From Nocardia huaxiensis (GTDB taxonomy: Bacteria > Actinomycetota > Actinomycetes > Mycobacteriales > Mycobacteriaceae): DNA of 64,000 nt. The notes below the pieces were generated by a model. That model worked only from the letters and a program-made list of their open reading frames with translations. It did not search any database and was not told where the DNA came from. Location: assembly GCF_013744875.1 (NCBI RefSeq), contig NZ_CP059399.1, forward strand, positions 6,696,001 through 6,760,000, given 5' to 3'. Of this stretch, positions 51,744 through 60,936 are shown one piece after another; the first letter of the stretch is position 1; each line of letters begins with the position of its first letter. Position numbers and translations under genes: made by a program.

Positions 51744-53945
51744 ATGGAAGCTACTGCTGCGAAACAGATTAGAAATACTAACAGTTCAGATGCGTCCGCG
51801 CGTACATCCACAGCGCCCCAGCGCTGTTCGATCTGCCACCACGGCCGGTGCTACCCGCACGTGGTCCGCGACGACGACACCCGGGGCCGTTGCTTCCGCG
51901 AGGAGCGCGCCCTGGAGTTCCTGCGCCGGGCGAGCACCCGGCAGACCGCGGCGATCCGAGCGCTCACGGTCATCGGCGACGCGGCCTCCCGCGACATCCT
52001 GGCGGCCACACTCGGCACCGATCCCGCCACTCTCGCCGACTGCCTCGCGCAGCTCGAGACCGCGGGCGTCACCGAGGGCCTGCGGATTCCCAGTTCCCGG
52101 GTGAAAGACTTCGTGCTACAGAGCATTCCACCGGACGTCCGGCGGCGCATCCACCACGACGCGGCGGGCGCGCTGTATCGCGCCGGCGCGCCGGACGCGG
52201 CCATTGCGACCCAGGTGGTGCAGGCCGGATACTCCCGGCACCCATGGGCCTTCGCCGTGCTGCAGGCGGCCGCCGACGCGGCCGAACGCACCGATCGCAT
52301 CGACGCCGCGGTCAGCTATCTCGAGACGGCCTACCGACTGGCCGCCTCGGCAAGCGAGAAGGGTTCCGCCACAGCACAATTGGTGCTACTGGAATGGCGA
52401 GGCAACCCCTCGACCTCGACCCGCAACTTCGCGCGCATGATCAGCGCCCTGCGGGCCGGGCAGATCCCGGTCCGGCTGCTGCCCTCGATCGCGCGCTATC
52501 TGCTCTGGCACGGACAGCTCGACGACGCCGCTCTGGCCTTGCGCGAAATCAAGTGCCGCGCAACAGGTTTCTCCGATATCACCGATTCCACCATCCGCTA
52601 CCTGCGGACCACGCTGGCCTACGAGTACCCGGTAGTGGCCGAGCGCCACGAACCGCAACTGGCCGTCACCCAGACCCAGGTCATCGTCGTGGGCAAGGGT
52701 GGCGCCGATCAGTGGCGGGCGGAGCTGGACACCGCCGAACTGCTCGACGGGCTGCTGGGCAATCGAATCGACGACGCCCTGGTCGACTCCGCGGAATCGG
52801 TGCTGCGGGAGAACCGGCTCGGTACGGCGACGGTGCCCGCGCTGGCCTCGGCGCTGGACTGCCTGATCTACGCCGATCAACTCGACACGGCGGTCGCCTG
52901 GTGTGACGCGCTGATCGCGGAGGCCGAGGCGCGCGGCACCTCGACCTGGGGCGCGATCTTCTCCATGCGACAGGCCGAGGCGGTGCTGCGGCGCGGCGAC
53001 CTCACCGTCGCGACGCGTTTCGCCACCCGCTCCCTCAACCATCTGCGCGACCAGGCCCTCGGCAATCAGCTCGGGCAGGCGGTGGCCGTGCTGGTGAAGA
53101 TCATGACCGCGACCGGCGACCACGAGCAGGCCGAGGCCCAGCTCAACCGGCGCCTGCCGGAGTCCATGTTCGAGTCCCGCTACGCGCTGGAGTTCCTGCG
53201 CGCCCGTGGGCACCACTATCTCGCCACCGGCCGGACCGCCTGCGCCATGGGCGATTTCATGCAGGTCGGGCACCTGGCCAAGCGCTGGCGGCTGGACAAT
53301 CCGGTGATCGTGCCGTGGCGCAACGATGTGGCCACGGCCCATCTGCGGCTGGAACAGCCGGATCTCGCCATCCGATACGCCACCGAACATCTGGACCTGC
53401 TGCGCCGCTCCCCGGTGCGCCGCAGCGGCGGCGTCGCGTTGCGCCTGATAGCCGCCACCGCCGAACCCCGCAAGCGGATCGGGCTGCTCAAACGCTCGGC
53501 CGAGATCGCGCGCGCGGCCGGGGACCAGCTCGAATTGGCCACCGTCCTCGCCGAACTCGGCCACGCCGAGGAACAGGCCGGCAATCGCGCGCGTTCGCGC
53601 ACGCTGATCCGCCGGGCGGCGCATCTGGCGCAGGAATGCGGCGCCACGCCGCTGTGGCAGCGCCTCACCGCCAATGACGCGCACCGCCCCGCGCCGGCGG
53701 AGCCCGCGCAGACCGCGCCGCCGCTGCCCGTCGAGCGTCTGAGCGCCGGTGAGCTGCGGGTGGCCGAACTGGCCTCGGAAGGCCGGCGCAACAAGGAGAT
53801 CGCGCTGCAGCTGGGCATTACGACCAGCACCGTCGAGCAGCACCTGACCCGGGTGTACCGGAAGTTGAAGGTGTCCCGGCGCACCGATCTCCGACTCGTT
53901 CTGAATCAGCTCACAGCTCCGCTAGAAAGGCGAATGGTCCGATGA
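51744..53945 (+). CDS. Large LuxR-type regulator without P-loop ATPase
   Basis: 733 aa. The C-terminal LuxR HTH is at about residues 670-725 (LSAGELRVAELASEGRRNKEIALQLGITTSTVEQHLTRVYRKLKVSRRTDL). The middle is helical and TPR-like, with a winged-helix-like part near residues 65-120 (AIRALTVIGDAASRDILAATLG...). This is the body of LAL-family activators of polyketide clusters, but the Walker A/B ATPase that normally opens such proteins is absent. In its place the N-terminus has a Cys/His cluster, CSICHHGRCYPH (residues 28-39), that could bind zinc. It is followed directly by an exporter operon (ATGA overlap), so it is the likely cluster activator and probable reader of the TAGGGGT motifs. Confidence 0.85.
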   Translation: MEATAAKQIRNTNSSDASARTSTAPQRCSICHHGRCYPHVVRDDDTRGRCFREERALEFLRRASTRQTAAIRALTVIGDAASRDILAATLGTDPATLADCLAQLETAGVTEGLRIPSSRVKDFVLQSIPPDVRRRIHHDAAGALYRAGAPDAAIATQVVQAGYSRHPWAFAVLQAAADAAERTDRIDAAVSYLETAYRLAASASEKGSATAQLVLLEWRGNPSTSTRNFARMISALRAGQIPVRLLPSIARYLLWHGQLDDAALALREIKCRATGFSDITDSTIRYLRTTLAYEYPVVAERHEPQLAVTQTQVIVVGKGGADQWRAELDTAELLDGLLGNRIDDALVDSAESVLRENRLGTATVPALASALDCLIYADQLDTAVAWCDALIAEAEARGTSTWGAIFSMRQAEAVLRRGDLTVATRFATRSLNHLRDQALGNQLGQAVAVLVKIMTATGDHEQAEAQLNRRLPESMFESRYALEFLRARGHHYLATGRTACAMGDFMQVGHLAKRWRLDNPVIVPWRNDVATAHLRLEQPDLAIRYATEHLDLLRRSPVRRSGGVALRLIAATAEPRKRIGLLKRSAEIARAAGDQLELATVLAELGHAEEQAGNRARSRTLIRRAAHLAQECGATPLWQRLTANDAHRPAPAEPAQTAPPLPVERLSAGELRVAELASEGRRNKEIALQLGITTSTVEQHLTRVYRKLKVSRRTDLRLVLNQLTAPLERRMVR

Positions 53946-54640
53946 TCGAACTGACAGATGTGGTGCGCAAGTATCGAATTGGCGGCGAAGAGGTGCGTGC
54001 GCTCGACGGGGTGAGCCTGCGCATCGACGCGGGGCAGTTCGTGTCCATCGTCGGCCCGTCCGGTGCGGGCAAGAGCACGCTGCTGCACATCCTGGGCGCA
54101 CTGGACTCCCCCGACTCCGGCTCGGTGCAGTTCATGGGCAGCGAGGTCGGCAATCTGGGCGATGACGCACAGAGCGAATTCCGCAGGCACAGTGTGGGTT
54201 TCGTCTTCCAGTTCTTCAATCTGCTGCCCACCATGTCGGCCTGGGAGAATGTCGCCACCCCCAAACTGCTGGACGGAGATCGCCTCAAGCGCGTCAAGCC
54301 CAAGGCACTGGAACTGCTCGAGCTGGTCGGCCTGGGCAATCGCGCCGAGCATCGCCCTTCCGAACTGTCCGGCGGGCAGATGCAGCGGGTGGCCGTGGCG
54401 CGGGCGCTCATGATGGATCCGCCGCTCATCCTGGCCGACGAGCCCACCGGCAATCTCGATTCCAAGACCGGCGCCGCCATTCTCGACCTGCTGTCCGATA
54501 TCGCGCACTCGGGCGAGAACCGGGCGATCGTCATGGTCACCCACAGTGATGCGGCCGCGGCCGCGAGCGATCGCGTCATCACCCTCACCGACGGTCGCCT
54601 GGGCGCCGACCGCATGGTCGCATCGGAGCTGAGCGCATGA
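53942..54640 (+). CDS. MacB/LolD-type ABC transporter ATPase
   Basis: 232 aa ATP-binding subunit. Walker A GPSGAGKST (about residues 38-46), Q-loop FQFFNLLPTMSAWENV, signature LSGGQMQRVAVARAL, Walker B LILADEPTGNLDS and H-loop MVTHSD. The ENV and TGNLD wording is typical of the LolD/MacB/FtsE group that works with FtsX-type permeases. Overlaps the regulator gene and the permease gene (ATGA both times). Likely exports the cluster product or a lipid intermediate. Confidence 0.93.
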   Translation: MIELTDVVRKYRIGGEEVRALDGVSLRIDAGQFVSIVGPSGAGKSTLLHILGALDSPDSGSVQFMGSEVGNLGDDAQSEFRRHSVGFVFQFFNLLPTMSAWENVATPKLLDGDRLKRVKPKALELLELVGLGNRAEHRPSELSGGQMQRVAVARALMMDPPLILADEPTGNLDSKTGAAILDLLSDIAHSGENRAIVMVTHSDAAAAASDRVITLTDGRLGADRMVASELSA

Positions 54641-57126
54641 TCGGGACGGCGTGGGACCGCCTGCGGCTGTTGAACATTCGCGAACTACGCACGCATCCCG
54701 GACGCGCGGCCGCGGCGCTGGCGGTGGTCGCGGTGTCGGCGCTGCTGCTGGTCGCGGTGTTCAGCATCTCGGGCTCCATCACCGGGTCGGCCGAGCGGCT
54801 GGTCACGGGCGTGGCCGGCGACGCGGACCTGGAGATCTCCGGGATCACCGAGGGCGGATTCGACGGCGCCATCCAGAAGGAGGTCGCCGCCGTGCCCGGA
54901 GTGGCGGTGGCCGCTCCCCTGCTGCGCATGCCGGTCGTCTCCGATTCCGAGCGCACGCTGCTGATCGGGGCCGATGTCAATCTCACCCAGCTGCGCAGCG
55001 CCATGCAGCGCCTGGTCGCCGACAAGATCGGCGCCATGGCGAGCGTGCCCGGCGGCGTGGTGGTCGGCGACGCCCTCGGGGTCGCCGAGGGCGAGAGCTT
55101 CGAGCTCGCGGGCCAGCAGCTCACCGCCACAGCGGTGCTGGGCGGCGCGGACGCCGAGCGGTTGAACGGCGCGCACTTCGTCATCGCGCCGCTGGCCCTG
55201 ACGCAGAAGATGACCGGGCGTACCGGGCAGATCGATTCGATCCTGGTGGTCGCCGAGCCGGGCCGGGATGTGCGCGAGGTGCGGGACCGGATCGCGTCGG
55301 TCGTGGGCGATCGAGCCCTCGTCGCCGACCCGCAGGCACGCATCGAGCAGGCCGCGGCGGCGGTGGCCATCATGCGCACCACCACCCTGCTGGCCGCCGC
55401 GGTATCGCTGGTGGTCGCGGGCTTCCTCATCTACAACGCCATGGCCATGGCCATCACGCAGCGCCGGCCCACCATCTCCACCCTGCGGGCCCTGGGCGGG
55501 CGCGGACCGCTCATCGTGCTGGATCTGCTGCTCGAGGCAGCGCTGCTGGGATTCGTCGGCGCCGTCGCCGGAGCCGTCGCCGGTGCGTTCGTGGGCCGCT
55601 GGGCCATCGACCGGCTGCCGCCGATCCTGTTGCAGTCGCTCGAGGCGCGCGCCGAATTCATCCTGCCCTCCTATGCGATTCCGCTGGCCATCGCGGCGGG
55701 CGTCTTCGCCACGGTCGCGGCGGCCCTGGTGGCGGCGCGCGCGGTGTACAAGGTCGCGCCGATCGAGGCCCTGGCCCCGGTGGGCACCTCCTCGGCCGAC
55801 GTGCCGCCCATGTGGGTGCGCGTGCTGATGGGCGTCTTCGGCGTGCTGGCCATCGTGGGTGCGGCGATCATCGCGTCCTCGGATGTGGGCCTGCTGGCCA
55901 CCGCGTCCGTCTCGCTGTACGTGGTGGGCGTCATCGGCCTGTGCTTCGGCTTCGGCTACAGCATGATTCGCGCCTCGGCGGCGGTGGCGCACATCTTCGG
56001 CCCGCCCGGAGCGCTGGCCTCGGCCACCATCATCCGCTCGCCGCGCCGGATCTGGACCACGCTCATGTCGGTGCTCATCGCGGTCATGATGGTGTCGGGC
56101 ATCTCGAGTTCCGACAACGACATCGTGGAGACCACCACCGACAGCTACGCCTCGCTCACCGGCGCGGATGTGTGGGTGAGTTCCAATGGGCCGGGGGTGA
56201 TTCCGACCTCGCCGCTGCTGCCCCAGGACGTGGAGCGCACGGTGGCGGCGGTGCCCGGCGTGGAGAAGGTGGTGGCGACGCAGATGGCGTTCGCGACCAT
56301 CGAGGACAAGAAGGTGATGATCCAGGGCGTCGCCCCGGGCACGGTGCATCCGATGCTCGCCGGGGTCAGCGACCAGGTGCGCGACGCGGTGCTCGCCGGT
56401 GCGGGCGTGCTGCTCTCGCAGGACAGCGCCAAGTCGCTGGGGGTCGGCGCGGGCGACACCATCGAGATGCCGACCCCGCACGGCCGCAAGCGGGTTCGGG
56501 TGATCGAGGTGGTCCCCTACCTGTCCGGGTTCACCGGGGCGCTGGCCATGAAGCTGGACGATCTGCGCGACTGGTTCGACCGGCCGGGTTCCACGCTGCT
56601 GCAGGTGCAGGTCTCCGAGGGCGCGAAAGCCGGTGCGGTGCAGGCGATCCAGGCGGCGATGCCCGCGGACGTGCACGTCTTCACCGGCGCGACGGCGCTG
56701 GCCGGGGTGCGCGGGTCGGTGGTGCAGGGCACCTTCCTGATCAATGTGATCACCTGGATCGTCGGGCTGGTGGCCACCATCGCGCTGCTGAACACGCTGC
56801 TGCTGTCGGTGCTCGAGCGCCGGCGTGAGATCGGCGTGCTGCGGGCCATGGGTTCCAGCCGCCGCTTCACCCTGCGCATGGTGCTCGCGGAGGCCGGCGG
56901 CGTCGGCCTGGTCGGTGGCGGGCTGGGGCTCGTCTTCGGCGCGATCTATCAGCGGCTGGCGGCCATCACCAACTCCAAACTGCTCAATATCGAGATTCCG
57001 TATCACGCCAGTCCGGTCGTGCTCGGCTTCGCCGCGGGGGCGCTGGTGGTGTGCCTGCTCGGCTCGATTCCGCCCGCGTTGCGGGCCGCACGGGCGAACA
57101 TCGTCTCGGCCGTGAGCATGGATTGA
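54637..57126 (+). CDS. FtsX/MacB-type ABC transporter permease
   Basis: 829 aa with two FtsX domains. Membrane helix near residues 25-45, extracytoplasmic domain to about residue 245, three helices (TTLLAAAVSLVVAGFLIYNAMAMAI, AALLGFVGAVAGAVAGAFVG, IPLAIAAGVFATVAAALVAAR), then a second set at about 390-450 and 700-820 (LINVITWIVGLVATIALLNTLLLSVLERRREIGVLRAMG). The RREIGxLRAMG coupling motif is present. This is the large ten-helix form common in actinobacteria. It acts with the preceding ATPase in the plasma membrane. Confidence 0.92.
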   Translation: MIGTAWDRLRLLNIRELRTHPGRAAAALAVVAVSALLLVAVFSISGSITGSAERLVTGVAGDADLEISGITEGGFDGAIQKEVAAVPGVAVAAPLLRMPVVSDSERTLLIGADVNLTQLRSAMQRLVADKIGAMASVPGGVVVGDALGVAEGESFELAGQQLTATAVLGGADAERLNGAHFVIAPLALTQKMTGRTGQIDSILVVAEPGRDVREVRDRIASVVGDRALVADPQARIEQAAAAVAIMRTTTLLAAAVSLVVAGFLIYNAMAMAITQRRPTISTLRALGGRGPLIVLDLLLEAALLGFVGAVAGAVAGAFVGRWAIDRLPPILLQSLEARAEFILPSYAIPLAIAAGVFATVAAALVAARAVYKVAPIEALAPVGTSSADVPPMWVRVLMGVFGVLAIVGAAIIASSDVGLLATASVSLYVVGVIGLCFGFGYSMIRASAAVAHIFGPPGALASATIIRSPRRIWTTLMSVLIAVMMVSGISSSDNDIVETTTDSYASLTGADVWVSSNGPGVIPTSPLLPQDVERTVAAVPGVEKVVATQMAFATIEDKKVMIQGVAPGTVHPMLAGVSDQVRDAVLAGAGVLLSQDSAKSLGVGAGDTIEMPTPHGRKRVRVIEVVPYLSGFTGALAMKLDDLRDWFDRPGSTLLQVQVSEGAKAGAVQAIQAAMPADVHVFTGATALAGVRGSVVQGTFLINVITWIVGLVATIALLNTLLLSVLERRREIGVLRAMGSSRRFTLRMVLAEAGGVGLVGGGLGLVFGAIYQRLAAITNSKLLNIEIPYHASPVVLGFAAGALVVCLLGSIPPALRAARANIVSAVSMD

Positions 57127-57143
57127 CAAGGGGGACAAGCGAA

Positions 57144-58733
57144 ATGGGTAGATTCCGAGATCAATTGTTCGAACCCGGCACCATGGTGCAGCGGGCCGCC
57201 GAACGCAAGCCCGGCGTGGAGGTGATGCTGGACAAGCCGTTCGCGATCCAACCGGATCTGGGCACCAGTTTCACCGTCGCGGATCTGGCGGGCGTGGTGG
57301 AGTCCTTCGCCGGGCGGCTGTACGCCCTGGGGGTGCGACCGGGCGAGCGAGTGGTGGTCTACAAGACCAACAATGCCGATATCGTGGCCATCGCCCTGGC
57401 GGTGGCCCGCATCGGCGCGGTGCCCGCCCTGCTGCATCCGTCCCTGACCGGCGACACCGTGAACGCGCTCCTCGACATGCTGCGGCCGCGCGTGGTGCTC
57501 ACCGACGCGGACAAACTCACCGTGCAGCGCTGGGAGCCCGCGGGTTTCGCGACCGGCGAGGTGCGCGTGCTGCTGGCGGCGGGCCGGGTCAGCGGCCTCA
57601 CCACGGTGGGTGACGTGCTGCCGGTCCCGGTGCCGCAGCCGGAGTTCACCGACCCGTCCGCGGTGCGGATCATCACCCACACCTCGGGCACGACCGGCCT
57701 GCCCAAACTGGTGGCGCAGACCGCGGCCGGGCTCGCGGCGCACATCGGATTCCAGCATCGGGTCACCAAGCTGCGGGCGCGAATCCCCTTGCGCTGGGCC
57801 ATGTGCACCTCGTTCGTGCACATTCGCACCTATTCGGCGCTGGGCACGGTGCTGCGGCGGGGCTGGCCGTTCGCCATGCTGGCCGACCACGATGTGGACA
57901 CGGCGCGGGAGGTGTTCCTGCGCTTCAAACCGCATCTGGTCGAGACCCATCCGAACCAGTTCATCGAATGGGAGCAGTTCGCCACCGATCCGGCCCGGCC
58001 GCTGCGGCAGGTGCGGTTCTTCGTCAATACCTTCGACGCCATCCATCTGCGCACCGTGCGGCGGCTCATGGCGGCCACCGACCGGCGCTTCGTCGTCTAT
58101 TTCCAGGGCTACGGCCAGACCGAGTCCGGGCCGGTGACCATCAAGTTCTACACCCGATCGGTGGCGCGCTGGGCGCACGACCGCTGCGTGGGCTACCCGC
58201 TGGTCGGCCGGACCCGGTTCCGCACCGACGGCACGCCGCAGCGGCCCGGCCGGATCGAGGTGAGCACCCGGGGCCGGGCCCTGACCTATCTCGGGCAGGA
58301 GCAGCGCTTCGCCGATCAATGCGACGGCGACTGGTGGGACATGGGCGATGTCGGCTATCGCAGCCGGTGGGGTTGTCTGCATCTGCTGGACCGCGAGGTC
58401 GATCGGATCGATGGCCTGGCCAGCGGACTGCTGGTGGAGGACGCGCTCATGGACCGGCTCCCGCAGCTGCGCGAGGTGATCGTGGTGCGCGGCGGGGCCG
58501 AGATCCTGCAACCGCTGGTGTGCACGAAATCCGATGCGCCCCTGGATATGCCGGCCTGGCAGGCGGCGACCGCCGATCTGCCCGCCATGCACGCGCCGCT
58601 GCACGTGCGCTGGGCGGATCTGCCGGTGACCGCCACCGCCAAGGTGCGCCGGATCGAATTGCAGCGCATGCTCGCGCAGAACACGCTGCCGATCCTGGCG
58701 GGCTCGCCCTTCCTGGTCCACGAGGAGATCTAG
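57144..58733 (+). CDS. Acyl-adenylating enzyme (AMP-binding) 2
   Basis: 529 aa. Complete P-loop ITHTSGTTGLPKLV, YGQTESGPV and WWDMGDVGY. The hinge region that normally reads GRxxDxIkxxGxxIxxxEVE is rewritten as LDREVDRIDGLASGLLVEDALM. The C-terminal catalytic Lys is kept in PVTATAKVRRIEL. The altered hinge may change how the adenylate is passed on. It begins 17 bp after the exporter gene, so a cluster acid ligase loading CoA or a carrier is likely. It differs clearly from ligase 1, suggesting two different acids are activated. A hairpin follows the gene. Confidence 0.82.
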   Translation: MGRFRDQLFEPGTMVQRAAERKPGVEVMLDKPFAIQPDLGTSFTVADLAGVVESFAGRLYALGVRPGERVVVYKTNNADIVAIALAVARIGAVPALLHPSLTGDTVNALLDMLRPRVVLTDADKLTVQRWEPAGFATGEVRVLLAAGRVSGLTTVGDVLPVPVPQPEFTDPSAVRIITHTSGTTGLPKLVAQTAAGLAAHIGFQHRVTKLRARIPLRWAMCTSFVHIRTYSALGTVLRRGWPFAMLADHDVDTAREVFLRFKPHLVETHPNQFIEWEQFATDPARPLRQVRFFVNTFDAIHLRTVRRLMAATDRRFVVYFQGYGQTESGPVTIKFYTRSVARWAHDRCVGYPLVGRTRFRTDGTPQRPGRIEVSTRGRALTYLGQEQRFADQCDGDWWDMGDVGYRSRWGCLHLLDREVDRIDGLASGLLVEDALMDRLPQLREVIVVRGGAEILQPLVCTKSDAPLDMPAWQAATADLPAMHAPLHVRWADLPVTATAKVRRIELQRMLAQNTLPILAGSPFLVHEEI

Positions 58734-58744
58734 CCGGCACGACA

Positions 58745-58785
58745 GCGGCGGTGGGCGCGATACGCAAGGACGCGCCCACCGCCGC
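58745..58785. terminator. Shared terminator hairpin
   Basis: 15-bp perfect stem GCGGCGGTGGGCGCG (58745-58759) / CGCGCCCACCGCCGC (58771-58785) with an 11-nt loop, between the convergent ligase and hydrolase genes. Confidence 0.8.
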
Positions 58786-58841
58786 CGTGCTGTGCGCACC
58801 CGCGCCGGGGCGTGCGCGAATCCGGTTGTGCGAGTTGGGAA

Positions 58842-60584
58842 TCAGCGGGGCAGCCGATCGGTGACGTAACCGGCCAGCAGGGTGGCGAACCGCTCGAACG
58901 AGCCGTCGTTCTGCCAGGTCGCCGCGTACGGCGGATCGTAGTGGTGATAGCCGGGCACCAGAATGCTGCCGGGCGGCATGATCGGCGCCACCAGCGTGCC
59001 CTCCTGGCTCTCGGTGCCCCACACCGTGAGGGTCGGCAGGGCGCGGGCCTCGGTGTCGAAGCGCATGGCCGCCAGATCCCCGTCGCGGGCGCCGAGTTGG
59101 ATCATGGGATTGTCGACCGCCTCGTAGCGGAACGGGAAATACGGTTCCACCATGCCGCCGTGGCTGGTGGCCAGCAGCCGGGCGATATCGCGGATGTCGA
59201 CGGTCTCCTTGCCGCCGTCGGTGAACCACACCGACTCGTCGATCTCGTCGAATCGCTTCCAGGTGTAGAGGACCGACTCGTCGGTGGGCCGGATTCGGAT
59301 GCTGCCGCCGGTCACGCTGCGCAGCAACAGCTCTCCGACCACGGGGATGGAGCGGACGAAGGTGTCGTCGAGCGGGAAGTCCTTGGCCACGATGGGCCCG
59401 CCGCTGAGCGCGCCGACACTGGCCAGGGTGAGGCCGATATTGAGCGAGTTGTCGTCGAGCAGCATGCCGAGGAACGCGGTGTTGGTGAACCGGAACCGCT
59501 CGAGACCGCCGATGCCGAGGGTCGCGTCGAGGTAGGTGCCGCCCAGCATGATCCGGAACGAGGAGGCCAGTTCCGGCACCCCGGCGGCGAGCCGATTGAG
59601 CTCGGTCTCCGCGTCCGGGGCGTAGTGCGCGGCCAGCCCCGCAATGGCCACCATGGTCCACCACTGCGGATTGAAGCCGGGCGTGTGGTTGAAACTGCGT
59701 TGCAGCACACCCGATTTGGTGGCGTCCACCAGTACCTGATGGGTGGCTCCCGGCCCCAGCTCACCCAGGGTCGCGGTGAACGGATTGTCCTGCAGCGCCA
59801 CGGCGTCGGAGGTGGCCAGGCTCTCCAGCGCGTACAGTCCCGCGCACTGCCGGTACCCGGCCTGCCCGTCGCCGAAGTCCCAGGAGACGAACCATCCGGT
59901 CATGAGCGCGCCGTCGGAGTGGCCGCCGCAGAAGGTGCGGGTGGACCGGAACGCGGGATCGGGCAGCTCGTTGGTCATGATGGTGTATTGATCGGTCACC
60001 GCCTGCGCCGCACCCATATCCGCGAGATAGGCCAGCTCGGCGTCCGGCCGGAAGCCCGCGAAACGCTGTCCGTCGACCGGTTTTCCGCCGAAGTAGTAGT
60101 CCCAGGCGAGGCGGTAGTCCTGTGCCGCGTCGGCCGCGGCCAGACCGGTGGTGTCGAAGGCACAGCCGAATCTCGGTTCCATGGACCACCATTCGAGCGC
60201 GCTGCCGCGTTGCGCGGCGGCGGTCAGGGTATTGCGGGCGATGGTGTCGAGGCTGAAGGCGCCCAGGAACGCGCCCGGTTGCGCGATCACCACGCCGTCG
60301 GACCGCTGCGGGTCCTCCGGTGCGCCGGCGGTGCGGTAGCGGAGGTAGCCGATGTAGTCGCAGCCGTCCGGGTGCGGCGCCGCCCCGGACAGCATGGGTG
60401 AGTACATGCGGACCCGGCTGACGGTGAGATCGCCGGTGGCGTCGATGACCGTCTCGGTGCGGCCCGCGGCGTCCGGTGCGGCGCCGGCCGGTACGGAAAC
60501 CGTGGGCAGTGCCAGACAGCACAGTGTCAGGGAAACTCGTCCGGCGATTCGCCGGAAAACTCGTGAATTGCGCCTTTTGCGCAT
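58842..60584 (-). CDS. Secreted alpha/beta hydrolase
   Basis: 580 aa from ATG 60584 (MRKRRNSRVFRR). Signal peptide with basic start and core VSLTLCCLALPTVSVPAGAAP. The nucleophile elbow is CGGHSDGALMTGW and the likely catalytic His lies in VPGYHHYDPPY near the C-terminus. It is a paralogue of the cytoplasmic hydrolase at 29349, sharing DYRLAWDYYFGGKPVDGQRFAGF and the ELPDP segment, with Asp instead of Leu after the nucleophile. In the cluster it could release, trim or activate an exported product. Its promoter region carries TAGGGGT. Confidence 0.8.
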   Translation of the reverse strand: MRKRRNSRVFRRIAGRVSLTLCCLALPTVSVPAGAAPDAAGRTETVIDATGDLTVSRVRMYSPMLSGAAPHPDGCDYIGYLRYRTAGAPEDPQRSDGVVIAQPGAFLGAFSLDTIARNTLTAAAQRGSALEWWSMEPRFGCAFDTTGLAAADAAQDYRLAWDYYFGGKPVDGQRFAGFRPDAELAYLADMGAAQAVTDQYTIMTNELPDPAFRSTRTFCGGHSDGALMTGWFVSWDFGDGQAGYRQCAGLYALESLATSDAVALQDNPFTATLGELGPGATHQVLVDATKSGVLQRSFNHTPGFNPQWWTMVAIAGLAAHYAPDAETELNRLAAGVPELASSFRIMLGGTYLDATLGIGGLERFRFTNTAFLGMLLDDNSLNIGLTLASVGALSGGPIVAKDFPLDDTFVRSIPVVGELLLRSVTGGSIRIRPTDESVLYTWKRFDEIDESVWFTDGGKETVDIRDIARLLATSHGGMVEPYFPFRYEAVDNPMIQLGARDGDLAAMRFDTEARALPTLTVWGTESQEGTLVAPIMPPGSILVPGYHHYDPPYAATWQNDGSFERFATLLAGYVTDRLPR

Positions 60585-60668
60585 AATCGACCCTCTCGGT
60601 GGGCGGACGAGCCGACTTTGACATACGAAATATGTTGCGGCAACCACGATTCCCCGACGATTCCGAAA

Positions 60669-60675
60669 TAGGGGT
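60669..60675 (+). promoter_or_regulatory. TAGGGGT motif, hydrolase side
   Basis: Single copy in the context AAATAGGGGTTTT, 85 bp upstream of the secreted hydrolase start codon. Confidence 0.5.
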
Positions 60676-60721
60676 TTTGTCCAGTCGCCGAAGTGTGCTG
60701 CCGCGCCCCGTGATTCGCGGT

Positions 60722-60739
60722 TAGGGGACTTCTAGGGGT
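60722..60739 (+). promoter_or_regulatory. TAGGGG direct repeat pair, PKS side
   Basis: TAGGGGA (60722-60728) and TAGGGGT (60733-60739), 11 bp apart, the same spacing as the pair at 48316-48332, about 200 bp before the PKS start codon. Confidence 0.6.
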
Positions 60740-60936
60740 TTCGGCAGCACCCCGTCCGCGCGCAATATTCCGAAGCGAGCCGATAGCGCATCAGGTTGAC
60801 GGCAACCACCCGCACGAACTCTGTTCTGGCCGAATGTCGGAGATATTCGGCGACAAGGAAACTCTCGCGAACTCGCGATGTCCGCCGAAGTACTCCGGTC
60901 CGGCCCGGACTCGTGCACGCAGGAAGGTGAACAACG

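Larger units (their letters stand above)
60585..60936. other. Divergent promoter region hydrolase / PKS
   Basis: 352 bp without a gene. It carries TAGGGGT at 60669-60675 and the TAGGGG pair at 60722-60739, an AT-rich patch around 60620-60670, and AGGAAGGTGAAC as PKS ribosome binding site. No other structure was recognised. Confidence 0.6.
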
